A DNA stretch of 64,000 nt from Lysinibacillus odysseyi 34hs-1 = NBRC 100172 (GTDB taxonomy: Bacteria > Bacillota > Bacilli > Bacillales_A > Planococcaceae). The notes beneath the pieces were generated by a model. It searched no databases. It saw only the letters and a program-made list of their open reading frames with translations, and was not told where the DNA came from. The stretch lies in assembly GCF_001591965.1 (NCBI RefSeq), contig NZ_BCVX01000014.1, positions 1-64,000 on the forward strand, read 5' to 3'. The first letter of the stretch is position 1. The number at the start of each line of letters is the position of its first letter. Of this stretch, positions 9,177-19,311 are shown one piece after another. A program made the position numbers and the translations under genes.

Positions 9177-10631
9177 TTATTCTGTAGTAAACCTGCTTAC
9201 TGCATGGAGGAGAGATTGCGTGTTCTTGGAAATCGACATGATTTGTGTATGAATATCTTCGGTTGCGGCAAGCTGCTCATTTACTCCCGACGCAATAGCC
9301 GCAATCCGATTTGCATTTTCATCTGTCCGCAATGTGATTTCATGGGATGCCGTTGCTACATTTTCGGTATAAGTATAGACCGATTCTACGATGTGTGCGA
9401 CGTGCCTCAGCTGTGGGGTAACGTCCTTTACTTGGGATGAGATAGTCTCAAACTTGGCAGCCATTTGTTCGGTAGCAGCACTTCCATCAGCTACACATTC
9501 CTGAGTCTCCTGCATTTTAAATACGGCCTTTTCACATTGCTCCTGTATCGTACTGACAAGTGCAGACACCACTTTTGTTGCCTCAATCGAATGGGCCGCA
9601 AGCTTTTTCACTTCATTTGCCACAACTGCAAATCCTTTGCCCTGTTCTCCGGCACGGGCGGCTTCAATCGAGGCATTCAATGCGAGCAGGCTCGTCTGGC
9701 TTGCAATGGATTCAATGAGATCGACTGCCTGATGAATATCCTTCGATTTTTCCTGAAGTTCATCCATGACAGCCGTAGCGTCGTATGTTACCCGTTTTAT
9801 TTGCTGAATAGCGCCTATATTTTGAGCAATCAAACGGCTGCCTGAAACTGATTCTTCATAGGTCTTCTCCATATTCTCTTCTACTCCATCGATCTGGTTT
9901 TTAATTTCCTCCATATGAATAACGACCTTCCGTACTGCTTCATTATTATCAATGAGCTGAGCCGCTGTTTCATTTACGGTTCTTGTTAACTGCTCTGTGT
10001 CCGTCGTAATATGTACCGCAGCCTTTGTTGTTTGCTTAGAAGATTTCTCTAACTTCCCATTTGATACTGCAACCGAGTTTGCACTTGTCTCTACTACCGC
10101 AATAAGCTGCTGTAGATTGTGGACCATTTCATTATAATAACGCATCACTTCTCCAAGCTCATCCTTGCCATTATATGTTGCAAAATGGCCAAGCTTCCCC
10201 TGCTGTGTAAGCTTTAATAGCTTTTTGAGCTCCATTGCCGGTTGATGGACTGCCCTAGATGCACTGAGTGCAAAGTACATTACGAGGACTACCATTACCG
10301 CGCATACAGTTAAAATGAGCCAGTAACCACGCTGAACATCTTTCCTATAATCATTTACCTGCTTCTCAGCCCTTTCCAAAATGTATGCCTCTACCTCTTC
10401 CACAGGTGCTTGCCCATTTTGAAAAAAAGCCATTTTGGAGTCGAATTCAACGAGCTTCTCTTCATGATAAAGTGCGTTCAAGGAAAGAAGTTTTTCCTCA
10501 TACATTGTTTCTGTGCTGCGTTCCATCTTCCGTAAATAATCCATACTGAATACGGCAAGTAAAATATTCGAAATAATGCAGACAAACATCAGTACGGTCA
10601 ATCGGTCTTTCACTTTTATGTATTTTCGCAA
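9177..10631 (-). CDS. Methyl-accepting chemotaxis protein
   Basis: Transmembrane chemoreceptor of 484 aa that signals to CheA/CheW. Segments: TM1 about 12-30; a short 70-residue helical extracellular part; TM2 about 104-124; HAMP about 125-180; then a long coiled-coil signalling domain. The highly conserved hairpin tip is recognisable by [20 protein letters not shown], followed by [13 protein letters not shown]. The short sensor region gives no clue to the ligand. The probable start is TTG, with AGGGGG 7 bases ahead. It is a single-gene unit between korB and two small genes, not part of a chemotaxis operon. Confidence 0.93.
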   Translation of the reverse strand: MRKYIKVKDRLTVLMFVCIISNILLAVFSMDYLRKMERSTETMYEEKLLSLNALYHEEKLVEFDSKMAFFQNGQAPVEEVEAYILERAEKQVNDYRKDVQRGYWLILTVCAVMVVLVMYFALSASRAVHQPAMELKKLLKLTQQGKLGHFATYNGKDELGEVMRYYNEMVHNLQQLIAVVETSANSVAVSNGKLEKSSKQTTKAAVHITTDTEQLTRTVNETAAQLIDNNEAVRKVVIHMEEIKNQIDGVEENMEKTYEESVSGSRLIAQNIGAIQQIKRVTYDATAVMDELQEKSKDIHQAVDLIESIASQTSLLALNASIEAARAGEQGKGFAVVANEVKKLAAHSIEATKVVSALVSTIQEQCEKAVFKMQETQECVADGSAATEQMAAKFETISSQVKDVTPQLRHVAHIVESVYTYTENVATASHEITLRTDENANRIAAIASGVNEQLAATEDIHTQIMSISKNTQSLLHAVSRFTTE

Positions 10632-10766
10632 AGCCTAGCCCCCTTTGGCTTGAGCATAGCAGATGACTTTAAACGAATTGCGAACCGGGTGTAAATTCTA
10701 TGTAAAAAATTAATCCAAAAGAATCAGTATTAAAAATGATAGTAAATAATTAGCCCCATTACTAAA

Positions 10767-10799
10767 AACCCGCCATGCCGATTGTTGGCATAGCGGGTT
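10767..10799 (-). terminator. Intrinsic terminator after korAB
   Basis: Stem AACCCGC-C-ATGCC / GGCAT-A-GCGGGTT with one bulged or mismatched pair, followed by TTTTTAG on the minus strand. It lies 14 bases after the korB stop. Confidence 0.9.
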
Positions 10800-10813
10800 A
10801 AGATGTATTCTTC

Positions 10814-11680
10814 TTACATAAATTCCTTCACTAATAGATCGAATTGTTCTTCACTTAGAGAAATATCGATATCTGTCAGCGGAAGCTCTGAATAGCCCTC
10901 CACTTTTTCTTGATAAGACTTTGTTTCCTGGTCATGATAGATAATTCCTGTTACTAAACCTTCGTGCTTCATTACTGTTTGCATCGCTAGCTCGCGGTTT
11001 GTATGATCATAGCCTTCAATATCGGCAAGCTTTGTCAGGTTCTCTTTGAACCAGTCATATGTGTTCACCTTGTTGTATGTCACACATGGAGAGAATACAT
11101 TAATGAACGAGAAGCCTTTATGGTTCAGACCTGCTTCGATCATTGCTGTTAACTCTTTAATATCAGTAGAGAAACCTTGCGCCACGAATGTAGCTCCTGC
11201 AGTAAGGGCTACTTCCAGTGGTTTTAATGACGGCTCGATTGCTCCGCCTGGTGTTGACTTCGTGATGAAACCAGCAGCAGAACGCGGAGATGTTTGTCCT
11301 TTTGTCAGACCATAAATTTGGTTATCCATGACAACATACGTAATATCGATATTACGGCGGATTGCGTGGATTGTATGACCCATCCCGATCGCAAAGCCGT
11401 CGCCGTCACCGCCTGATGCAATTACCTTTAAATCACGGTTGGCCATTTTCAGCCCTTGGGCAATCGGCAGCGCACGGCCATGGATACCGTGGAAGCCATA
11501 AGAATTAATGTAGCCGGAGATACGTCCTGAACAGCCGATCCCTGAAATCACCGCAAGCTCATGTGGTTCATAGCCGACATTAGCTGCTGCACGCTGAATT
11601 GCTGCCTGTACGGAGAAATCTCCGCACCCAGGGCACCAGTTCGGTTTTACACTGTTACGGAAATCCTTAAATGTAGCCAT
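10814..11680 (-). CDS. korB: 2-oxoacid:ferredoxin oxidoreductase, beta subunit
   Basis: Thiamine-diphosphate-binding subunit of a 2-oxoacid (probably 2-oxoglutarate):ferredoxin oxidoreductase. It shows CPGCG (16-20), GIGCSGR (47-53), the ThDP/Mg motif GDGDGF (91-96) and DNQIYGLTKGQ (119-129). The 288-aa length fits the two-subunit KorAB type. Its ATG overlaps the korA stop by one base. Bacillales often carry korAB between spoVS and miaB, which supports the name. Substrate choice (2-oxoglutarate or pyruvate) cannot be read securely from sequence. Confidence 0.93.
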   Translation of the reverse strand: MATFKDFRNSVKPNWCPGCGDFSVQAAIQRAAANVGYEPHELAVISGIGCSGRISGYINSYGFHGIHGRALPIAQGLKMANRDLKVIASGGDGDGFAIGMGHTIHAIRRNIDITYVVMDNQIYGLTKGQTSPRSAAGFITKSTPGGAIEPSLKPLEVALTAGATFVAQGFSTDIKELTAMIEAGLNHKGFSFINVFSPCVTYNKVNTYDWFKENLTKLADIEGYDHTNRELAMQTVMKHEGLVTGIIYHDQETKSYQEKVEGYSELPLTDIDISLSEEQFDLLVKEFM

Positions 11681-13410
11681 TAGATTTCCTCCTTCACTAG
11701 ATTTGTTAATTCACGCGGCAGGAATGGTGTACCGTCGTATTTTAATACATTGCGGATTTTACCATGTCCGCCGATAGACATTTTCATAATGTTCGCTAAT
11801 TGGCCTGTCGCGTTATTTTCTACAACAATGACCTTTTTCGCGTTATTTACTAATGCGCTCATTTCCTCTGCTGGGAATGGATGAATCAAACGAATTTGCG
11901 CATGATTGGTTTTAATCCCCTCTGCGTTCAGTGCATCCTGTACTTCCTCAAGTGCTCCGCGTGTTGAATTAAAGCCAACTAACAGAACATCTGCCTCTTC
12001 ATGTGGCGCATTTACATGCACCGGATTGTCAAAACGAAGGTGCTGCAGCTTGCGGAAACGCTTATCCATTTGTGTACGGCGGTTGCCTGTCGCTTCAGAT
12101 GGTTTCCCTTGCTCATCATGCTCAACCCCTGTTACGTGGTGAATACCGCCCAGTTTACCCGGCAGCACACGCGGCGAGATACCATCTTCTGTATTTTCAT
12201 AACGCTTAAAGTAATCTTTCGACTCTGTATCTTCGGGAATCACTATTTTACCGCGGCGGATTTCAATTTTACTGTAGTCAAATGGGTCAACGGATTGCTT
12301 CCCAAGTGATAATTGCAAGTCCGTTAATAAAATAACCGGTAATTGCAATTCTTCTGCAATATTAAATGCCTGGATTGTGTCATAGAACGCTTCTTCCATT
12401 GTCGATGGAGCGATAATGACTTTCGGGATTTCTCCGTGTGTGCCGTAGACCATCGCCATTAAATCCGACTGCTCCTGCTTTGTCGGCAGACCTGTCGATG
12501 GACCGCCGCGCTGTGTATCGATAACAACAAGCGGCTGCTCTGTCATACCTGATAGACCGATTGCTTCCATCATTAAGGATAAACCAGGACCAGCAGATGC
12601 TGTGAAGGCACGGACACCGCCATAGTTTGAACCGATTGCCATTGTAGCTGCCGCAATTTCATCCTCTGTTTGGATGACTGTGCCGCCCACTAGCGGAAGC
12701 TTTTTAATCATGTATTCCATGATTTCTGAAGCTGGTGTAATCGGATAAGCTGCCATAAAGCGGACACCTGCTGCAAGAGCACCTAATGCAACCGCATCAT
12801 TACCGATCATGAACATACGGCGCTTGCCGTCTGCTGGAGCAAGCTCCCAAGAACCTACACGGTCACCGATTTGTTCGGCAATGGCACTTCGTCCGCGCTC
12901 GATTGCCTGCATGTTTTTTGCAACGACTTCTTCCCCTTTACGGCCGAAGATATCTGTTACAACATTCTGGAATACTGCTTCGCTTAAGTTCATTAACGCA
13001 GCAGTCGCACCAATCGCCACCATATTTTTCATCAGTGACGTACCAAGCTCAGCTGCGATTTCCGTGAACGGCACCGCATAAAGAGCTGCCTTGCAATCTT
13101 CCGGATTTTTCGGGTCGAACTTTGCATCCGCCAAAATAATACCGTTTTCTGTTAATTCCGTATAGTTGACGTCAATTGTTTCTTGATCAAATGCAACTAA
13201 TATATCTAAATCATCCGCAATGAAGCGTACTTCTTCCGGACGTACTGTAATCTTATTATTCGTATGGCCGCCCTTAATACGAGAAGAGAAATGACGATAG
13301 CCGTACAAATGATATCCTAAACGGTTCATGGCCGTTGCGAAGATTTCACCCGTCGACTCAATCCCTTCACCTTGCTGCCCACCGACTTTCCATGAAAGCT
13401 GATGTAACAT
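11680..13410 (-). CDS. korA: 2-oxoacid:ferredoxin oxidoreductase, fused gamma-alpha subunit
   Basis: A 576-aa subunit. The gamma (CoA/electron-transfer) domain is at about 1-180, and the alpha pyrimidine-binding domain starts near 200. The alpha domain includes AYPITPASEIMEYM, SAGPGLSLMMEAIGLSG and TQRGGPSTGLPTKQEQSD. The C-terminal domain ends in a VVVENNATGQL-type stretch. With KorB it forms an oxygen-tolerant class of KOR that reduces ferredoxin. No 4Fe-4S ferredoxin-like delta domain is fused. AAGGAG lies 8 bases before the ATG. Upstream is spoVS with its own terminator, so korAB is a separate unit. Confidence 0.93.
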   Translation of the reverse strand: MLHQLSWKVGGQQGEGIESTGEIFATAMNRLGYHLYGYRHFSSRIKGGHTNNKITVRPEEVRFIADDLDILVAFDQETIDVNYTELTENGIILADAKFDPKNPEDCKAALYAVPFTEIAAELGTSLMKNMVAIGATAALMNLSEAVFQNVVTDIFGRKGEEVVAKNMQAIERGRSAIAEQIGDRVGSWELAPADGKRRMFMIGNDAVALGALAAGVRFMAAYPITPASEIMEYMIKKLPLVGGTVIQTEDEIAAATMAIGSNYGGVRAFTASAGPGLSLMMEAIGLSGMTEQPLVVIDTQRGGPSTGLPTKQEQSDLMAMVYGTHGEIPKVIIAPSTMEEAFYDTIQAFNIAEELQLPVILLTDLQLSLGKQSVDPFDYSKIEIRRGKIVIPEDTESKDYFKRYENTEDGISPRVLPGKLGGIHHVTGVEHDEQGKPSEATGNRRTQMDKRFRKLQHLRFDNPVHVNAPHEEADVLLVGFNSTRGALEEVQDALNAEGIKTNHAQIRLIHPFPAEEMSALVNNAKKVIVVENNATGQLANIMKMSIGGHGKIRNVLKYDGTPFLPRELTNLVKEEI

Positions 13411-13690
13411 TTCAACATCTCCTTAAAAAACAATTTATATATGAATTTCCTTCATCAGTTTAACATGAACGAGTGGGCTGTACTATTGAAAATATCCGTT
13501 TCTACAAAAATTTCAGTCCTAAGTAGTAGGATAAGGCCTACCGCTCACAGTATGGAAAAAGGAAGGTTGATTATATAGTAGAATAGTATTTTCCTCCTTA
13601 TGAAAAAAAGAAACGATTTCCCCTTAAAAAGGAAATAATCATGCCCCCCTATCCTCCAGTATTAAACCCCCGGCTGAATCATGAACAAAT
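13411..13690. other. korA upstream region, no gene
   Basis: About 280 AT-rich bases between the spoVS terminator and korA. Several TATAAT-like boxes occur on the minus strand (for example 13570-13575), but none has a good -35 partner. An AAGGAGG on the minus strand near 13592-13598 is not followed by a start codon. I see no riboswitch-like structure. Confidence 0.5.
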
Positions 13691-13719
13691 AAAAAAAGCC
13701 GGCCACCGAAGCAGCCAGC
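13691..13719 (-). terminator. Intrinsic terminator after spoVS
   Basis: A 9-bp stem including G-U pairs is closed by a TTCG tetraloop (GCTGGCTGC-TTCG-GTGGCCGGC on the minus strand). TTTTTTTATTT follows directly. Confidence 0.9.
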
Positions 13720-13733
13720 ATACATTTCATATT

Positions 13734-14000
13734 TTATCGATTTCGTTTTTCAACAACCAATTTCAATGCTGTGCGGTCCTCGCCTGCGATCGTAATATCC
13801 GCAAATGCCGGAGCACAAATTAAATCCGTTCCACTTGGTGCGACAAATCCGCGTGCTATTGCCACTGCTTTTACTGCTTGATTTAATGCCCCAGCCCCGA
13901 CTGCCTGCATCTCGACATACCCTTGCTCCCGAATGACAGCAACTAATGCACCTGCAACCGAATTTGGATTAGAGCGAGACGATACTTTTAATGAATCCAC
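13734..14000 (-). CDS. spoVS: Stage V sporulation protein S
   Basis: Small Alba-like regulator of 88 aa, needed in B. subtilis for spore coat assembly and for passing a septation checkpoint. The core matches the family closely: SVAGALVAVIREQG, GAGALNQAVKAVAIARGFVAPSG and a C-terminal LKLVVEKR. I place the start at GTG 14000, since GGGGAGG lies 7 bases upstream and the length then fits the family. The open frame can be extended 13 codons upstream, but that stretch translates the ribosome site itself. It lies directly downstream of the tagH exporter gene instead of ymdB, its usual neighbour. Confidence 0.96.
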   Translation of the reverse strand: MDSLKVSSRSNPNSVAGALVAVIREQGYVEMQAVGAGALNQAVKAVAIARGFVAPSGTDLICAPAFADITIAGEDRTALKLVVEKRNR

Positions 14001-14133
14001 AACTATTCCTCCCCAATTAGCTTTATATACGGCTAACAAATTTGTTGTCCGATAGCATAATGTATGCGGAAAAAAAACGAAATAGACATGCTTTCACGAA
14101 AAAAATCGGCCGCTCTCCCCATCATGATAAGCT

Positions 14134-15054
14134 TTATACATTCCATAACATGAGAAAAGCAGAGATAAGTGCCGCTACATACAGGACAAATGCAGTCGTA
14201 TATTCAATAGCCTTTTTCCAACCGCCGCCCTGTGGCTTTTGCCGCGGCTCCTTTTGTACAAGCGGCTCATATTGTCTCTTTAAGCCAGCCTCCTTGAACA
14301 GTTTCTTATCCCCATTTGGCATAGCATTGAAATCCTTCACATAACGGGTATACTCATCAAGAACAGCTGCTGACTCGCCGAACTGCCTTACCTCTCCATA
14401 TTCAAGCCAAAGTACTTTATCGCAGAAGTTTCGGACCTGGCTTTCCGAATGGCTAATGAAAAAGATGGTCTTTCCTCTTTCCTTAAACTCATTCATCTTA
14501 TCTATACATTTTCGGTAAAATGTCTTATCACCGACCGATAATGCTTCATCAACAATAAGAATATCCGGATTTGTATGGATAGAGATAGCAAAGCCTAGTC
14601 TTGATTTCATCCCGCTTGAATAGTTTTTCACCGGTTGGTGTATGAAATCTCCTATATCTGCAAACTCCATAATACTTGGCATGAGCCGCTGGATTTCCTC
14701 GTTATTAAGTCCGTGCATCAGACATTTCATTTTAATATTATCTATGCCGCTCAATTGATTATTCAAGCCAATGGCAATCGCTATAAGGGACGGCTCCCCA
14801 TTGATGATGACTTCACCCGTAGAGGGGGGAATGATTTGGGCAACCAGGTTGGACAAGGTAGATTTCCCGGCCCCGTTCAACCCTACGACCCCTACTACTT
14901 CCCCTTCATATACCTCAAAGGAAATATGGCGGAGGGCATGGAACTGTTTTGCCTTCCTGCGGTTGAACAAAAATAATTCTTTTAATTTATCAGACTGCTT
15001 ATTATAGATTTTGTAAGACTTACTTACATCTTTAAAAATAACTTTCGGTTCCAA
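14134..15054 (-). CDS. tagH: TagH/RfbE-type ABC transporter ATP-binding subunit
   Basis: ATPase of an ABC-2 polysaccharide exporter (teichoic-acid/O-antigen class). Walker [10 protein letters not shown] (58-66), signature SSGMK (146-150) and Walker B ILIVDE (165-170) are intact. After a basic linker, a single hydrophobic segment near 281-303 ends the 306-aa protein. It lacks the long extracytoplasmic part of B. subtilis TagH, and it has no carbohydrate-binding Wzt C-terminus that would recognise a capped glycan. It is the last gene of the ten-gene island B operon, 11 bases after tagG. Confidence 0.9.
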   Translation of the reverse strand: MEPKVIFKDVSKSYKIYNKQSDKLKELFLFNRRKAKQFHALRHISFEVYEGEVVGVVGLNGAGKSTLSNLVAQIIPPSTGEVIINGEPSLIAIAIGLNNQLSGIDNIKMKCLMHGLNNEEIQRLMPSIMEFADIGDFIHQPVKNYSSGMKSRLGFAISIHTNPDILIVDEALSVGDKTFYRKCIDKMNEFKERGKTIFFISHSESQVRNFCDKVLWLEYGEVRQFGESAAVLDEYTRYVKDFNAMPNGDKKLFKEAGLKRQYEPLVQKEPRQKPQGGGWKKAIEYTTAFVLYVAALISAFLMLWNV

Positions 15055-15065
15055 ATAGAAACCCC

Positions 15066-15869
15066 CTACATCAAATCAACAAAGTGATTTCTGAATTTCA
15101 CATGCAAACTGCTGGCTACGACAAGGAGCAATAATGCTATACTCCAAAAATAAACCGTATAGGTCATATCCTCAAAAAACCATGTATGGCCTATGATCGA
15201 TGCTCTTACTCCCTCAATAATGTAGAAAAAGGGATTTAGCTTCAGGAAAACAATAAGGACTGCATTTAAGTTGCTCATATTCCATAAAATCGGCAGAAGG
15301 AACATCATAAACCGCACAATAGACTGTACAACGAGTTGTATATCCCTTGCGACAATGGACAGCGTGGCAGTCAGCAGCGTCACACTGTAGACGAGCACGG
15401 CCATACACAGTAAATAATAAGGGAGCTGCAATATATAAATACCTGAAAATACACCATTTACAATCACTAATATAATACCGATTGTCATCATGACGACAAA
15501 AGGGACAACATTGTTGAGCATAGCGATGGTCGGCAGTATACTGACCGGGAACTTCATCTTAGACACCATATTGATTTTACTTGAAATACTTTTCGTTCCT
15601 TGATTCAGCACCGGTGCTATATACAGCCATGGAATGAGACCTGTGATCAGCCAGAGGAAAAAAGGGACATCCCCAACCGGCGATCCTCCCCTGATTCCCA
15701 GTCCGAATACAAACCAATAGACGCTGATTTGCAATAAGGGATTTAAGAACTGCCACAGCCCCCCTAAATAATGGGACTGATAGCGGCTTTTAATATCGTT
15801 TACACTTACCCGGAAAATCAGCCGTATATGACTAACTTGTTCCTTTAGGACTGTAGATAAAGCGATCAT
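15066..15869 (-). CDS. tagG: TagG/Wzm-type ABC transporter permease
   Basis: ABC-2 permease of 267 aa with six predicted membrane segments and the family stretch [20 protein letters not shown] near the start. It forms the channel that flips an undecaprenyl-linked polymer to the outer face, powered by TagH. It overlaps the preceding dehydrogenase gene by 4 bases. Its exported polymer is presumably built by the glycosyltransferases upstream in the same run. A teichoic-acid substrate is not implied; no Tag/Tar polymerases are present. Confidence 0.9.
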   Translation of the reverse strand: MIALSTVLKEQVSHIRLIFRVSVNDIKSRYQSHYLGGLWQFLNPLLQISVYWFVFGLGIRGGSPVGDVPFFLWLITGLIPWLYIAPVLNQGTKSISSKINMVSKMKFPVSILPTIAMLNNVVPFVVMMTIGIILVIVNGVFSGIYILQLPYYLLCMAVLVYSVTLLTATLSIVARDIQLVVQSIVRFMMFLLPILWNMSNLNAVLIVFLKLNPFFYIIEGVRASIIGHTWFFEDMTYTVYFWSIALLLLVVASSLHVKFRNHFVDLM

Positions 15870-17143
15870 TGCATCACTGGTTCCTTCTTCATCGCCGCGT
15901 ATAGATTGCCGTAGTTGTAATAGTCAATACCTTCCTCTACAGCATTCACAATATTTTTCGTATCGAAAATCAGCTTGTTCTTCATACCTGCCAGGTCAAT
16001 ATTTGTAAACTGTTTGAATTCATTGTGATCTGCCAAAATCAGTACTAGATCCGAATCAGCTACTGCTGTCGATAAGTCCTGCTCCACCCATGATTGGCTG
16101 ACGTGCGGGTCATAAGCGCGCACTTCGAACTTTCCTTCAGTACGTAATAGGTTATAAATATCCATCGCCGGACTTTCGCGAATATCATCCACATTTCCTT
16201 TGTAAGTTAAACCGAATACTGTCACTGTTTTTCCATCACGAACTTCCATTAGCTCATTTACTTTCTCGACAACGTATTGTGGCATCGATACGTTAATTTG
16301 ACGGGATAAATTAATTAATTTTGCTGTCTCCGGCGCCTTTGCCACGATAAAGTAAGGGTCTACTGCAAGACAGTGCCCGCCAACACCCGGACCGGGTGTG
16401 TGAAGATTTACACGTGGATGCTTGTTCGCCATCTCAATTACTTCCAGCGCATTAATTTCCAGTTCATTACACACTTTTGCCAGTTCATTAGCCAACGCAA
16501 TATTTACATCACGGAATGTATTTTCCATAAGCTTGGACATTTCCGCTGTCTTTGCATTTGTACGAATGATTTCTCCTTTTACAAATGTGCCGTATACGCG
16601 GGCGCCTGCCTCTGTGCAAGCAGGAGTGATTCCGCCGACGATACGGTTGTTATAGATTAATTCATGCAGAATTTGACCTGGTAATACACGTTCAGGACAA
16701 TGTACAAGGTAAATATCCTCCCCTACGGCAAACCCCGCCCCTTCAACTAGCGGCTTAACGAAATCATCCATGCTGCGGGGACCGATTGTCGACTCCACAA
16801 TGATGACATTACCTTTTTCCACAAGCGGCAGTACTCGTTTTACCCCATCCAATACGTATGTAAGGTCACATGATTTATATTGGTCATCATTATTTGGAGT
16901 TGGGACAGAAATGATGAAGGCATCCGCTTTTTCCGGCTCCATCGATGCCTTGAATGTATTGCTTGCGATTACCTCTTCTAAAGCCTCCTGCAATCCCGGT
17001 TCCTCAATATGAATGCGGCCGCTGTTCAATGAATCAACCACCGATTGCTTAATGTCAACCCCTACTACCTCTACTCCATGCTTAGCAAACATGATGGAAG
17101 TTGGCAGCCCAATATATCCTAATCCGATTGTACATAGTTTCAT
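15866..17143 (-). CDS. wecC: UDP-N-acetyl-D-mannosamine dehydrogenase (WecC type)
   Basis: NAD-dependent oxidation of UDP-ManNAc to UDP-ManNAcA in the cytoplasm. The Rossmann motif GLGYIG (7-12), CPERVLPGQ, KHPRVNLHTPGPG and the catalytic Cys258 in GGHC are visible. The pattern is closer to WecC than to UDP-glucose dehydrogenase. I chose the ATG at 17143, which has AGGAGAG 8 bases ahead and starts at the Rossmann strand; an in-frame ATG 7 codons earlier overlaps the previous gene. It supplies an acidic sugar for the exported glycan. UDP-ManNAc could come from a 2-epimerase elsewhere or from CapG in island A. Confidence 0.85.
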   Translation of the reverse strand: MKLCTIGLGYIGLPTSIMFAKHGVEVVGVDIKQSVVDSLNSGRIHIEEPGLQEALEEVIASNTFKASMEPEKADAFIISVPTPNNDDQYKSCDLTYVLDGVKRVLPLVEKGNVIIVESTIGPRSMDDFVKPLVEGAGFAVGEDIYLVHCPERVLPGQILHELIYNNRIVGGITPACTEAGARVYGTFVKGEIIRTNAKTAEMSKLMENTFRDVNIALANELAKVCNELEINALEVIEMANKHPRVNLHTPGPGVGGHCLAVDPYFIVAKAPETAKLINLSRQINVSMPQYVVEKVNELMEVRDGKTVTVFGLTYKGNVDDIRESPAMDIYNLLRTEGKFEVRAYDPHVSQSWVEQDLSTAVADSDLVLILADHNEFKQFTNIDLAGMKNKLIFDTKNIVNAVEEGIDYYNYGNLYAAMKKEPVMQ

Positions 17144-17156
17144 TGCGAAATCTCTC

Positions 17157-19274
17157 CTATACATTTACAGTTAACGTGTAATTTTTTTTGAGCGTTCCTC
17201 TTTTTACAAAGACCACGCATTTAGCCGTTTCTATTTCTTCACCTTGTGTTACAGGAAATTGGAAGTTTGTATTGCCGCTGTACCATTCCTTATGGATGAC
17301 CTTATCATTGATGATGATATAGTAAGCATACGATGCATCCTGCAGCGGTCTATTAACCTGCACATTCAGCTTGTCTTCATTAAATGTGACAGATGTATTG
17401 TCCTCTAGATTTTTCAGCAGCCGTATAAACCTGGCTTCCTCCAATTCTTCGTTAACAAGTTCATATGATCTTTCAAATCGATTATTAAACTGGTCCCTTA
17501 ACTGGATCGTCAGTGTATAATCTGCCCTGCCAAATGGAAAGGAAAAAGCCTTTTCAAATGTATGCAGGACAATCTGCTCAGGCTTTTCCTTGCGTGAAAT
17601 ACGGGCCGAGGTCATCCAGCCGTCATTGCAGCTAATACGAAACTGTACAGAAGAGCCACCCAGCTGGATTGATGCCTGTTCTGTCGCATCTTCTGCTCCT
17701 GCCAGTAAACTAAAACCCGTATCCTGAAATTCGGGATATGCCGCAGTTTCTCTAATAAAAGACAGCCATCGATCCAATATATCTTTTAAAGCCGGGTCAT
17801 TTTCAATAGAATACAGCAATGATAAGCACTCTGCATTTAGTAAATGGAAGGCGGCACTATATTCGGGCAAATTGCCGTCATTCAAAACATGATGCAGGTT
17901 TTCGGCTGTTACCCCTTTTACTTCGTATAGTGGCAGCACCTTTATCAATTGCTCCTTTCCCTCTTCATAAAGAGCTGCATACCGCGTATCTTTTGTATAC
18001 TGCCATACATCGTGCAGGGCAAATACAGCCATGACATTTGATGGTAAATCAAACAAAGGTTCCTCATAATAGAGCGTTGTATACAGCTCATAGTCCGCCA
18101 GCGGCTGTTTACACGTATAAAGCATCTTTACCAGCTGCTGAACCATCTCTTCATATTGCCGGCTTCCTACGAGTAAATCACGCCGTACAAGGAATGTAAT
18201 CAGCAGTCCTATTAAATAGGAAGAATTTCTAAATATATCTTTTACATTTTCATCCTTCATTCGGTCCAGCAGCTCGGACAGTTTTGTATCAATTTCCTGA
18301 AAATTTTCTATTTTATGCTTTTGAACTGCATCGTTTAATTGAATGAAAAGATACTGTAACGTTTGATTCATTTCCTTGAAGAGGGAGATCTCCTCAAAAT
18401 AATCACAGCTCCCTATATCTGTTCCGTGCTCTCCGGTGAATATGCCGCCATTCAATGTTGGTACACAGTTTTCTCCAGATTCGATACGTGTATGAAAAAA
18501 CAACTGTACGATTCTTCTATTGATTATTTTTTCATAGCTGGAAGAAATCCATGTATCTGTCACGTGTGAGAGCTTTTGCAGCAGACTATGATAGTAGCGG
18601 TCTTCAAAATGGTAAGGAGCTAATCCCCATTTATGATCAGCGCTCGCATAATAGCCGTCATCCGTCATATCGATAAAAATAAACTCCGGGAAATGCTCCT
18701 CGACAAATGCATAATAATCCGCCAGTTCTTCATTCCGAAGCTTAATTTCTCCTACATTCGGGAATTCCTTTACCGCTCCGTCCACATCAAGATAAAAATG
18801 CCGCCATTTTGTTTTATGAAGGATAATATTGTTCCCAAAATACTTTTTTAATTTTTGAAAGAACTGCAGTGCATGTTTCTTCCATAACTGCTGTATCTCG
18901 TCATCTAACTTTTTGATAATTTGATAGTTTTCTAACTGATCAAGCACCTTGGATTTCACCAATTCATTTGAACGAGTGATATAGGCATCCCCAAGCTTCA
19001 CCAAATTCAAGCGTTCCGAAATAAAGTCGATTACTATAAATTGGCCTTTTTTCTTCTCAAGCTCATTGAAAAAGGTTTTGGAGATATCCCGCGTGACACA
19101 TCTTTTTTGAAAGCTAGATGCCAAATCAATCAAGGAATGATCGATCTCTGCAGCAGGTGACATCATACTGACGATAGATGTGCGTGCGAAATATTCGCTC
19201 AGTTCAAAGTTGTTTGGTGCACAGTCCAGTACATCCCTTGTTGTACAGCCGCCTAATATGGTTAAAGACGTCAT
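17157..19274 (-). CDS. DUF6270-like multidomain surface-glycan protein
   Basis: A 705-aa protein with three parts. The N-terminal 230 or so residues resemble the SGNH-like DUF6270 domain (GGCTTRDVLD at 8-17, YFARTSI after it, ADHKWGLAPYHFEDRYY at its end), seen in polysaccharide loci. The middle is helical and recalls (alpha/alpha)-barrel enzymes such as glucuronyl C5-epimerases (LPEYSAAFHLLNAE). The end is an Ig-like beta domain (YAYYIIINDKVIH) shared with the next gene upstream. No signal peptide. The start is ATG 19274 with GGAG ahead; the longer frame begins with TTG. Activity is unproven: glycan acetylation, epimerisation or lysis are candidates. Confidence 0.7.
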   Translation of the reverse strand: MTSLTILGGCTTRDVLDCAPNNFELSEYFARTSIVSMMSPAAEIDHSLIDLASSFQKRCVTRDISKTFFNELEKKKGQFIVIDFISERLNLVKLGDAYITRSNELVKSKVLDQLENYQIIKKLDDEIQQLWKKHALQFFQKLKKYFGNNIILHKTKWRHFYLDVDGAVKEFPNVGEIKLRNEELADYYAFVEEHFPEFIFIDMTDDGYYASADHKWGLAPYHFEDRYYHSLLQKLSHVTDTWISSSYEKIINRRIVQLFFHTRIESGENCVPTLNGGIFTGEHGTDIGSCDYFEEISLFKEMNQTLQYLFIQLNDAVQKHKIENFQEIDTKLSELLDRMKDENVKDIFRNSSYLIGLLITFLVRRDLLVGSRQYEEMVQQLVKMLYTCKQPLADYELYTTLYYEEPLFDLPSNVMAVFALHDVWQYTKDTRYAALYEEGKEQLIKVLPLYEVKGVTAENLHHVLNDGNLPEYSAAFHLLNAECLSLLYSIENDPALKDILDRWLSFIRETAAYPEFQDTGFSLLAGAEDATEQASIQLGGSSVQFRISCNDGWMTSARISRKEKPEQIVLHTFEKAFSFPFGRADYTLTIQLRDQFNNRFERSYELVNEELEEARFIRLLKNLEDNTSVTFNEDKLNVQVNRPLQDASYAYYIIINDKVIHKEWYSGNTNFQFPVTQGEEIETAKCVVFVKRGTLKKNYTLTVNV

Positions 19275-19311
19275 CTCTCTCCGCCCCTTTCCTACCTTTT
19301 CTTCCGTTTTA

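Noticed and set aside
14134-15869. Teichoic-acid export by TagGH
   Set aside because: No TagA/B/D/F-like genes occur here, and the run encodes sugar-only chemistry; the names indicate transporter class only.
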